Source: Alphaproteobacteria bacterium (GTDB lineage Bacteria; Pseudomonadota; Alphaproteobacteria; Puniceispirillales; Puniceispirillaceae). From it: DNA of 5,552 nucleotides. Positions 1 to 5,314 of this stretch are shown piece by piece; the stretch's first letter is position 1; every line of letters begins with the position of its first letter. The DNA lies in NCBI GenBank assembly GCA_011524805.1, contig WTJO01000202.1, forward strand, positions 1 to 5,552, read 5' to 3'. Below the pieces are notes generated by a model. That model was not told the DNA's origin. It did no database searches and was given only the letters and a program-made list of their open reading frames with translations. A program made the position numbers and the translations under genes.

Positions 1-352
1 GCGTTGTCATGCCCTTAAACAGAGCGATATTCTGGAATGTTCTGGCAATGCCCTGATGGGCAATCTGATAGGGCTTCATGGGCTTGCGCACTTCACCTTT
101 ATATAGCACCTCGCCTTCCTGGGGGTGATAAAAGCCGTTAATCACATTCAGCATAGATGATTTGCCAGCACCATTCGGTCCGATGATAGCGCGAATTTCG
201 CCTTCTCTGATGTCAAACGAGATATCGCTAATCGCAATCACGCCGCCAAAACGCAAGGTTATATTGCGCATTTCCATCACGGCAGGGCCAATTTTGCGCC
301 CATCTGCGGTCACATAGCTATCTGCTTCTGTAGATACAGCTTTTTTGCTCAT
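1..352 (-). CDS. livG: LivG-like ABC transporter ATP-binding protein (N-terminal 117 residues; 3' end outside window)
   Basis: This is the ATPase subunit of a branched-chain-amino-acid-type (HAAT family) ABC importer, acting on the cytoplasmic face of the inner membrane. The visible part has the usual N-terminal strand (MEMRNITLRFGG, residues 26-37), a Walker A motif GPNGAGKS at 58-65, and the Q-loop region GIARTFQNIALFKGM at about 101-115, a LivG hallmark. The signature, Walker B and H-loop lie beyond the left edge, so completeness cannot be judged. The start at 352 is supported by a good Shine-Dalgarno AGAGGA seven bases upstream. It overlaps the stop of the acyl-CoA synthetase gene as ATGA (349-352), implying translational coupling. 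About 25 polar residues precede the ABC domain, longer than typical LivG; Met26 or Met28 could be alternative starts but lack the good RBS. The substrate is probably a carboxylic acid rather than leucine, given the neighbour; that is inference. Confidence 0.93.
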   Translation of the reverse strand, partial: MSKKAVSTEADSYVTADGRKIGPAVMEMRNITLRFGGVIAISDISFDIREGEIRAIIGPNGAGKSSMLNVINGFYHPQEGEVLYKGEVRKPMKPYQIAHQGIARTFQNIALFKGMTT

Positions 353-2322
353 GACGCTTTCCTCTGTTTTGCCGGTGCGTTCACAACTGCATCACAAATG
401 CGCAATGTTGCTGAAATTGACCCTTTGGCACCATCTTCATAGGTGACTTCGGTGGTGGTGAAAATTTCAGTATCGCCATTATATAATGCGGTGATCAAAT
501 CATTGAATTTTTCTTCAATTATGCGCCTGCGTACTTTGCGGGTACGGGTTAGTTCACCATCATCTGCATCCAGTTCTTTATGCAGAATTAAAAATCTGTG
601 TATCTGGCAGCCAGACAGCATATTGTCAGAGGCTATATCGACATTTACCTCGTCAATATGCGATTTAATGGTTTCGATTACTGTCTCATTGCCTGCCAGT
701 TCCTGATAGGAAGAATAGGCAATATTATTCCGCTCAGCCCAGTTGCCGACAGCCTGAAGGTCAATATTGATAAAGGCCGTGCAGGTATCGCGCCCATTGC
801 CAAACACAACGGCTTCCAGAATATTGGGGAAGAATTTCAGCTTATTTTCGACATATTTTGGCGCAAATAAAGAGCCATCTTTCATCTTGCCTACATCTTT
901 GGCGCGGTCAATAATCCTGAGATGCCCTGAGCCATCTTCAATAAATCCGGCATCGCCTGTGGCAACCCACCCGTCTTTATCTTTTGTCTCTTTGGTGCTT
1001 TTCGGATTTTTGAAATATTCCATAAAGACACCGGCAGACCGGTAAAATACCTCGCCATTGTCAGCTATTTTCAACTCAACGCCGGGTGAGGGCACACCAA
1101 CCGTATCAGATCGCACCTCGCCATCAGGCTGCTGGGTGATAAACACGCTGGCTTCTGTCTGGCCGTAAAGCTGTTTCAGATTAATGCCAAGCGAGCGGTA
1201 GAAATCAAAAATCTCGGGGCCAATCGCTTCACCGGCAGTATAGCCAACACGCACATTGCTCATCCCGGCTGTATTTTTCAAGGGGCCGTAAATCATTGCC
1301 GAACCCAGACTATATTTCAGCCTGTCCACAAGGCCAACCGAAGCCTTGCCATCCAGTATCTGGCCGCCTACTTCGCGAGCATGCGCCATAAAATATCTGA
1401 ACATGGCCTGTTTGAACGCGCCTGCATCTTCCATCCTGATCATCACATCGGTGAGGATTGATTCAAAATAGCGTGGCGGTGCAAAGAAATAGCTGGGGCC
1501 AATCTCTTTGAGATCATGCTGCATCGTGTCCGTGCTTTCCGGACAGTTTACACAAAAGCCTGTCCAGATAGCCTGTCCGATAGAAAAGATAAAATCACCA
1601 ACCCACGCCATCGGCAGATAGGCAAGCACAGAATCATCAACAGTCAGATTGTCAAATTCGCTAGACGCTTTTGCTGTTACCAGAATATTGCGGTTTGACA
1701 GCACCACCCCTTTGGGACGGCCTGTGGTGCCGGATGTATATAGCATTGCGCAGGTCGTATCATCTGTCTGTGCATCAATGCGCTTTTCAAGCTCTGCCTT
1801 CATCTTGGCTGGCTGGTCTGCACCCTGTTTCTGGATAGCGCGGTAATCATGCAAATTTGACTTGTCATACTTACGCATGCCGCGTGAATCGAGATAGATA
1901 AGGCTGTCTAGTGATGCCAGCTGATCTTTAATGTCCAGCACCTTGTCGACCTGTTCCTGATTTTCGGCAAACACAAACCGTGCCTTACAATGATCCAGTA
2001 CATAACAGACCTCGTCTGCGACAGAATCCTGATAAATAGGAACAGGCACACCGCCTGCGGCCTGAATAGCGACCATTGCCCAGTAAAAATAGGGGCGGTT
2101 GCGCCCCAGAATGGCAACATGATCACCCTGTTTGATGCCAAGGCTCAGAAGCCCATAAGATAAATTATCAATTTCGGTAGATGCCTGTGCCCAGCTCCAG
2201 CTTTGCCAGATACCAAATTCTTTTTCCCGATAGGCAGGCTTTTTTGAATAGAGCTCGGCATTGCGTCTTACAAGCCGTATGAGTGACACCGGTTTATCAT
2301 TATTATTCTTTTCAGATGACAC
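349..2322 (-). CDS. AMP-forming long-chain acyl-CoA synthetase (FadD/FAA1-like)
   Basis: This is a 657-residue member of the ANL (acyl-adenylate-forming) superfamily: it activates a carboxylic acid with ATP to an acyl-AMP and then to acyl-CoA in the cytoplasm. Visible motifs, in order: the P-loop YTSGTTGRPKG (195-205), YGQTE (386-390), TGD (455-457), the hinge region DRAKD (472-476), a FAPKYVENKLKFFP stretch (486-499), and LTRTRKVRR (591-599) with Lys596 in the place of the catalytic lysine. All core residues are present and the length fits long-chain synthetases of the COG1022 type. No signal peptide or clear membrane segment is seen. The start is GTG, chosen because AGGGGAGGT lies five bases upstream. 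The gene overlaps the LivG-like gene by 4 nt, so uptake and CoA activation are probably coupled. The acid used (long-chain, branched or aromatic) cannot be read from the sequence. Confidence 0.95.
   Translation of the reverse strand: MSSEKNNNDKPVSLIRLVRRNAELYSKKPAYREKEFGIWQSWSWAQASTEIDNLSYGLLSLGIKQGDHVAILGRNRPYFYWAMVAIQAAGGVPVPIYQDSVADEVCYVLDHCKARFVFAENQEQVDKVLDIKDQLASLDSLIYLDSRGMRKYDKSNLHDYRAIQKQGADQPAKMKAELEKRIDAQTDDTTCAMLYTSGTTGRPKGVVLSNRNILVTAKASSEFDNLTVDDSVLAYLPMAWVGDFIFSIGQAIWTGFCVNCPESTDTMQHDLKEIGPSYFFAPPRYFESILTDVMIRMEDAGAFKQAMFRYFMAHAREVGGQILDGKASVGLVDRLKYSLGSAMIYGPLKNTAGMSNVRVGYTAGEAIGPEIFDFYRSLGINLKQLYGQTEASVFITQQPDGEVRSDTVGVPSPGVELKIADNGEVFYRSAGVFMEYFKNPKSTKETKDKDGWVATGDAGFIEDGSGHLRIIDRAKDVGKMKDGSLFAPKYVENKLKFFPNILEAVVFGNGRDTCTAFINIDLQAVGNWAERNNIAYSSYQELAGNETVIETIKSHIDEVNVDIASDNMLSGCQIHRFLILHKELDADDGELTRTRKVRRRIIEEKFNDLITALYNGDTEIFTTTEVTYEDGAKGSISATLRICDAVVNAPAKQRKAS
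360..365 (-). promoter_or_regulatory. Ribosome binding site of the LivG-like gene
   Basis: AGAGGA on the minus strand, seven bases before the ATG at 352-350. It lies inside the last codons of the upstream acyl-CoA synthetase gene. It decides the start, favouring the ATG in the ATGA overlap over internal methionines 26 and 28. Confidence 0.75.
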
Positions 2323-2326
2323 TCAG

Positions 2327-2335
2327 ACCTCCCCT
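2327..2335 (-). promoter_or_regulatory. Strong ribosome binding site fixing the GTG start of the acyl-CoA synthetase
   Basis: AGGGGAGGT on the minus strand, separated by TCTGA from the GTG at 2322-2320. The near-complete anti-16S match supports the non-ATG start and suggests efficient translation of this gene and the coupled LivG-like gene. Confidence 0.8.
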
Positions 2336-2389
2336 AAATGCTCATTGTGCGGCCAGCTTATGATATGTTTATAACGCGACCGATTTTTA

Positions 2390-2420
2390 GTGTTATTCAA
2401 TCATTTGGGATGATCAACAC
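2390..2420. repeat. Imperfect inverted repeat upstream of the acyl-CoA synthetase (candidate operator)
   Basis: GTGTT (2390-2394) pairs with AACAC (2416-2420), and ATCAT (2400-2404) pairs with ATGAT (2410-2414) around a TTGGG centre; the arms are unequally spaced (5 nt versus 1 nt between the paired blocks). It lies in the 159-nt gap where a promoter for the synthetase/LivG operon would be expected. No convincing -35/-10 pair was found, so a regulator-binding role is only a guess. Confidence 0.25.
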
Positions 2421-2481
2421 AAAATTTTATGAATCTCGGTTTTTTTCATTTTCGTCTTTATGGCAGTGTTATCGCCCCCGC

Positions 2482-3000
2482 TCACAGGATAGTGTTTTCA
2501 GCACAAAGCGTCTTTTGCATATAGACAACATCCAAAAAGCGGCCAAATTTCAGCCCCATATTGCGTGCTATGCCAATCAGCGCAAATCCTGCCTTCTCAT
2601 GGGTAATTCTTGAGCCGTGATTTTCGCTATCGCCAATAACAGCTATCATCTGGTGAAAACCCTGTTCTGTGCAGGTAGCTATCAGCCTGTCCAGCAGGGC
2701 AGAGCCAATCCCCTGACGCAAAAAGTCAGGATGCACATAAAGGCTATCTTCAACAGTATACCGATAGCCATAACGTGGCTTATGTGCCGAACCATAACCA
2801 TATCCGCAAATGATATTGTCTTCGGTAATTGCAACATAGACAGGATAGCCGGCATCACGAAAACCGGCCAGCCGCTCTGCCATATCTTCGGCAGTTGGGG
2901 GAACAGTCTCAAAGCTACCTGTGCCATGCAGTACATGATGGCCATAAATATCTGCTATCTGGGCGCAATCATCGGGATGATATGCACGAATCGTTACCAT
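2482..3000 (-). CDS. GNAT-family N-acetyltransferase, phosphinothricin-acetyltransferase type
   Basis: This 172-residue protein is a full-length single GNAT domain that transfers acetyl from acetyl-CoA to an amino group. The subfamily (Pat/MnaT/YncA) is suggested by the N-terminal IYGHHVLHGTGSFE (18-31), the YRYTVEDSLYVHP block (79-91) with Glu84, the acetyl-CoA pyrophosphate loop RQGIGS (95-100), NHGSRITHEKAGF (127-139), and the C-terminal GRFLDVVYMQK (153-163). Characterised relatives acetylate phosphinothricin, methionine sulfoximine/sulfone or other amino acids; the true substrate here is unknown and chromosomal copies are usually not resistance genes. The ATG at 3000 has a GGGGG stretch eight bases upstream. 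It follows the 243-residue gene by 42 nt on the same strand, so the two are probably co-transcribed. No clear terminator was found after its stop. Confidence 0.9.
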   Translation of the reverse strand: MVTIRAYHPDDCAQIADIYGHHVLHGTGSFETVPPTAEDMAERLAGFRDAGYPVYVAITEDNIICGYGYGSAHKPRYGYRYTVEDSLYVHPDFLRQGIGSALLDRLIATCTEQGFHQMIAVIGDSENHGSRITHEKAGFALIGIARNMGLKFGRFLDVVYMQKTLCAENTIL

Positions 3001-3042
3001 GGATATTGCCCCCTGAACAAGCCCGCCTTTGCTACGGTGCGG

Positions 3043-3774
3043 CTAAGGTCTGAAGCTGAAAGGGGAACATTCTAGCCATGCTATGTCAAGGGCGCATAAT
3101 GCGTCTCTGTCAAACGGAATTTCCGATTCCCAATAGCGGCCATTTTCAACCAGGTAGCCCAGCCTGTTTTCTTCTGCCAGTGCCGCCTTCATTCTGGCCA
3201 GATCAGGTGCAGAACCGACAGACGTCATCTGCAAGATGCCTTCTTCAGATATGGTGGCTCTGTCAAATAGCAGACGTGAGGGGCCATCAGACAAATTGTA
3301 AATCTGGCAGCCTGCATCGCTGGCAAGGCAATATAGTCTGGCAGAACTTGCTTCAAGGCTGGTAAGGGTAATATCTTCGCGCAACGGATCTGGCGTGCCT
3401 GTGCCATAAAAATGTGTGTCGCCATTCTTCGGATAATGCATATCGCAGCCTATGAACAGCATCATCTCAGGCATTAATCTGGCTAGCGCCCAATAGGCAG
3501 CCGTATACGCCATTGTGCCACCTGCATAGACAAAACCGCCAAATTCATTTTGGGCTGGCACAAATTCATTCTCGTCAATCAGCGTCTGGCCATCTTGTAT
3601 TGTGCGGGGCATGCGGTCTGGCGGAAAATCATCCGGATAGACCAGATAATCCCAGTCGGGGCGAATCTGCCATGCGTTATTGATACAGACAATGGCGCCA
3701 AAAAGTGATTTTGGCCAGCGTGTAGCCTGAACGGCATTTGGCCCTGAGCCGATAATAAGAACTGGCTTTTTCAT
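3043..3774 (-). CDS. Uncharacterised protein, possible DUF115/GT42-like glycosyltransferase-type fold
   Basis: I do not recognise this 243-residue protein with certainty. The N-terminus PVLIIGSGPNA (4-14) is a strand followed by a GxGP loop, then IVCINNAW (28-35) and DYLVYPDDFP (42-51). The centre has FGGFVYAGGTMAYTAAYWA (78-96), then MLFIGCDMHYPKNGDTHFYG (105-124), and SLEASSARLYCLASDAGCQIYNLS (139-162) ending in a SRLLFDR stretch. This order of a GxGP-like loop, an N-rich loop, a G-rich helix start and a C-terminal 'aged helix, small strand, Ser' block resembles MptE/DUF115 motility-associated and GT42 sialyltransferase-like proteins as I recall them, but the match is loose. No signal peptide or membrane segment is seen; it is probably cytoplasmic. 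The ATG at 3774 has only a weak Shine-Dalgarno, but the hydrophobic first strand begins right after it. The reading frame is intact. It is likely the first gene of a transcript shared with the GNAT gene. Confidence 0.8.
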   Translation of the reverse strand: MKKPVLIIGSGPNAVQATRWPKSLFGAIVCINNAWQIRPDWDYLVYPDDFPPDRMPRTIQDGQTLIDENEFVPAQNEFGGFVYAGGTMAYTAAYWALARLMPEMMLFIGCDMHYPKNGDTHFYGTGTPDPLREDITLTSLEASSARLYCLASDAGCQIYNLSDGPSRLLFDRATISEEGILQMTSVGSAPDLARMKAALAEENRLGYLVENGRYWESEIPFDRDALCALDIAWLECSPFSFRP

Positions 3775-3802
3775 CTCTGTATGGCTATTTCTTAACGCTT
3801 AT

Positions 3803-3817
3803 AAATTACTGTAATTT
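3803..3817. repeat. Perfect 15-nt palindrome in the divergent promoter region
   Basis: AAATTAC-T-GTAATTT, with seven-base arms around a single T. It lies 29 nt upstream of the 243-residue gene on one side and 75 nt upstream of the methyltransferase gene on the other. Symmetry and position fit a dimeric repressor or activator site, but AT-rich sequence makes chance palindromes commoner. I cannot match it to a known regulator. Confidence 0.4.
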
Positions 3818-3838
3818 CATACTGGCGGTTTGGCGAGA

Positions 3839-3851
3839 TAACATTATGTTA
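3839..3851. repeat. Perfect 13-nt palindrome in the divergent promoter region
   Basis: TAACAT-T-ATGTTA, six-base arms around one T, centred 35 bp from the other palindrome and 41 nt before the methyltransferase ATG. It is followed by a tandem TTAGCC repeat (3849-3860). It could be an operator close to the methyltransferase promoter; the regulator is unknown. Confidence 0.35.
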
Positions 3852-3879
3852 GCCTTAGCCTATTTAACTGGATAGTGGC

Positions 3880-3885
3880 AAGGTG
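3880..3885 (+). promoter_or_regulatory. Ribosome binding site of the homocysteine S-methyltransferase
   Basis: AAGGTG, seven bases upstream of the ATG at 3893, supports that start. The resulting N-terminus (MKQITLLDGGLG) matches the family's usual beginning. Confidence 0.65.
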
Positions 3886-3892
3886 TTAAGAG

Positions 3893-4831
3893 ATGAAACA
3901 GATAACGCTTCTTGATGGCGGACTTGGTCAGGAAATTAATAGCCGTGCAGACCATCAACAGTCTCACCCTTTGTGGTCTGTCAAGGTAATGCATGACCAG
4001 CCCGAACTGGTGATAGATGTGCATAAGGATTTTATCAGGGCTGGGGCAAAAGTACTTGGCCTGAATAATTATACAGCCACCATTACCAGAATGACGCGCC
4101 ACCAGATGGGCGATATGTTTGATGCTACGCACAAGCTGGCCATCGAATTGATGACAACTGCGATTGACCAGTCAGGGATAGACCGCAAAGATATAAATAT
4201 TGCCGGATGTCTGCCACCTCTGGCTGCCTCTTATGTGGCGTCCGAGGCACATGGCTATCAGCGTTCCTTTGATGAATATTGCCAGCTTATTGAAATTCAG
4301 GAAGCGGGTGTCGAGCTGTTTCTGGTCGAGACCATCTCAAATATCGAAGAGGCAGAAGCGGCGATAGATGCGCTGGCAGAATTTGACCAGCCTGCATATA
4401 TCGGACTTACACTTGCAGATGAAATGACTGATGCGATAGATGACGAGCCTATGCCCAGATTACGTTCAGGCGAGCGGCTGGATGAGGCTGTGCAGATGCT
4501 CTCAGATAAACAGGTCACAGCAGCGATGATTAATTGCAGTTTTCCAGAGATTGTCAGTCTGGCCATGCCTGTGCTGGCACGTTCGGGGCTGGTATTTGGC
4601 GGCTATGCGAACGGCTTTACGTCCATTGACGGGCTGGTGCCGGGCGGAACAGTAGATACGCTTCATGCAAGGTGTGATCTGTCGCCATCACAATATGCTG
4701 ATTATGTATTTGACTGGATTGATGCGGGCGCAACCATCATTGGTGGATGTTGCGAGATAAGCCCTGAACATATCGGCTATCTTCATGATCGTATGATTGC
4801 AGATGATATTACGCCGGTTAAGTTGGTCTAG
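3893..4831 (+). CDS. Stand-alone homocysteine S-methyltransferase (zinc/thiol type)
   Basis: This 312-residue protein transfers a methyl group to homocysteine to give methionine, in the cytoplasm. It is a complete single Pfam S-methyl_trans-type barrel: N-terminal LLDGGLGQEI (6-15), GLNNYTAT (56-63, where TNTY is more usual), AGCLPP (104-109), LVETISN with Glu146 (144-150), INCS with Cys215 (213-216), and GGCCEISPEHI with Cys286 and Cys287 (284-294). The three cysteines are the zinc ligands known from MetH and betaine-homocysteine methyltransferase, so it should be active. It lacks the folate, cobalamin and activation domains of MetH, so the methyl donor must be a small molecule such as S-methylmethionine, betaine or another methylated sulfur compound; which one is not visible. 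It is divergent from the 243-residue gene and apparently transcribed alone. No SAM riboswitch was recognised in the 118-nt leader region. Confidence 0.92.
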   Translation: MKQITLLDGGLGQEINSRADHQQSHPLWSVKVMHDQPELVIDVHKDFIRAGAKVLGLNNYTATITRMTRHQMGDMFDATHKLAIELMTTAIDQSGIDRKDINIAGCLPPLAASYVASEAHGYQRSFDEYCQLIEIQEAGVELFLVETISNIEEAEAAIDALAEFDQPAYIGLTLADEMTDAIDDEPMPRLRSGERLDEAVQMLSDKQVTAAMINCSFPEIVSLAMPVLARSGLVFGGYANGFTSIDGLVPGGTVDTLHARCDLSPSQYADYVFDWIDAGATIIGGCCEISPEHIGYLHDRMIADDITPVKLV

Positions 4832-4865
4832 GCTATTTTCGTGCGTGTCATCAGAGCGATGGATT

Positions 4866-4894
4866 TGGCAGGGGCATATATGCTGCCCGTGCCA
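4866..4894. terminator. Inverted repeat between convergent genes, possible bidirectional terminator
   Basis: TGGCAGGGGCA (4866-4876) and TGCCCGTGCCA (4884-4894) can pair over 11 positions with one G-G mismatch, around a seven-base loop. It lies 35 nt past the methyltransferase stop and 40 nt past the cold-shock gene stop, exactly where a shared terminator would sit. There is no T-tract directly after the stem on either strand (only GTGTTTTG about seven bases on, plus strand), so intrinsic termination is uncertain. Confidence 0.45.
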
Positions 4895-4933
4895 TCAAGG
4901 TGTTTTGTCAGAATATGATAGAATATAGGCCGA

Positions 4934-5140
4934 CTATTCTACAGTCAGATTAACAGCAGAGGTTTTGCCGTTCTTGCCTGTTTCCAGCTCATATGAAATT
5001 TTCTGATCTTCCTGAAGTGTTTCCAGCCCTGCTTTCTGGACTGCGCTGATATGCACAAACACATCATTCTCCTCGCCCTCAGGCTTGATGAACCCATACC
5101 CTTTTGTAGGGTTAAACCATTTTACTGTACCTGTATTCAT
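4934..5140 (-). CDS. cspA: Cold-shock-domain protein (CspA family)
   Basis: This 68-residue protein is one OB-fold cold-shock domain that binds single-stranded RNA or DNA, typically keeping mRNA unfolded. It has the N-terminal GTVKWFNPTKGYGFIKP (4-20) containing RNP1 (KGYGFI) with the aromatic binding residues Trp8, Phe9, Tyr15 and Phe17, then RNP2 VFVHIS (27-32) with Phe28 and His30. Length and motifs match the family throughout. The ATG is preceded by GGAG with seven bases spacing. The name cspA is by family only; bacteria often carry several paralogues, and whether this one is cold-induced cannot be told. It is monocistronic as far as can be seen, facing the methyltransferase gene and separated from the ankyrin gene by 174 nt. 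Confidence 0.95.
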   Translation of the reverse strand: MNTGTVKWFNPTKGYGFIKPEGEENDVFVHISAVQKAGLETLQEDQKISYELETGKNGKTSAVNLTVE

Positions 5141-5314
5141 TATCTTGCTCCGATTGAAGAGGTGTTAGGCAAGCAACCTTGTTTCAACGGAAAGAAAACT
5201 GCATACCAGGCCAAAAACCATATGACCTATATTTGACATGTCATACGAACAGCAAATTGTCCAGATATTTTGCCATAATGCAGAATGATAATGCTGTTGT
5301 TTTCGGCAATCTGG
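5141..5314 (-). promoter_or_regulatory. Upstream/leader region of the cold-shock gene
   Basis: This 174-nt stretch between the ankyrin gene stop and the cold-shock ATG must hold the cold-shock promoter unless the two genes share a transcript. It contains the GGAG ribosome binding site (5148-5151) and a 10-nt palindrome (5234-5243). Cold-shock genes often have long structured leaders, so part may be untranslated leader. I found no convincing -35/-10 pair (a weak candidate is TATAGG on the minus strand just downstream of the palindrome) and no clear gene. Confidence 0.4.
5234..5243. repeat. 10-nt perfect palindrome upstream of the cold-shock gene
   Basis: TGACATGTCA, self-complementary with no spacer, about 94 nt upstream of the cold-shock start codon. 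It could be a protein-binding site near the promoter, but a palindrome this short is expected now and then by chance. Confidence 0.25.

Noticed and set aside
443..1045. Overlapping plus-strand open frames within the acyl-CoA synthetase
   Set aside because: They are antisense to conserved synthetase motifs and have low-complexity, Ser-rich translations typical of shadow frames.
2421..2481. Intrinsic terminator after the GNAT gene
   Set aside because: An ATGAA/TTCAT pairing is possible but is only five AT-rich base pairs with no GC stem; too weak to call.
2338..2613. 91-codon plus-strand open frame starting in the 159-nt gap
   Set aside because: More than half is antisense to the GNAT C-terminus, there is no convincing ribosome binding site, and the translation resembles no family.
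2617..3075. 152-codon plus-strand open frame
   Set aside because: It lies wholly antisense to the GNAT gene and the end of the 243-residue gene, whose minus-strand products have clear family motifs or coherent structure; its own translation shows no recognisable domain.
3043..3774. Reading the GSGPN loop as a dinucleotide-binding oxidoreductase motif
   Set aside because: The GxGxxG pattern is not met, the acidic residue expected at the end of the second strand is not evident, and the rest of the protein does not resemble an oxidoreductase.
3775..3892. SAM or other methionine-related riboswitch, or MetJ/MetR box, before the methyltransferase
   Set aside because: I could not find the conserved stems or a MetJ-type AGACGTCT box; only short palindromes are present.
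4841..4918. 25-codon GTG-initiated plus-strand frame between the convergent genes
   Set aside because: It has no Shine-Dalgarno, spans the inverted repeat and shows no sign of being coding.
5275..5294. ATAATGC direct repeat (5275-5281 and 5288-5294)
   Set aside because: Two seven-base copies in AT-rich intergenic DNA are not beyond chance and no further copies follow.
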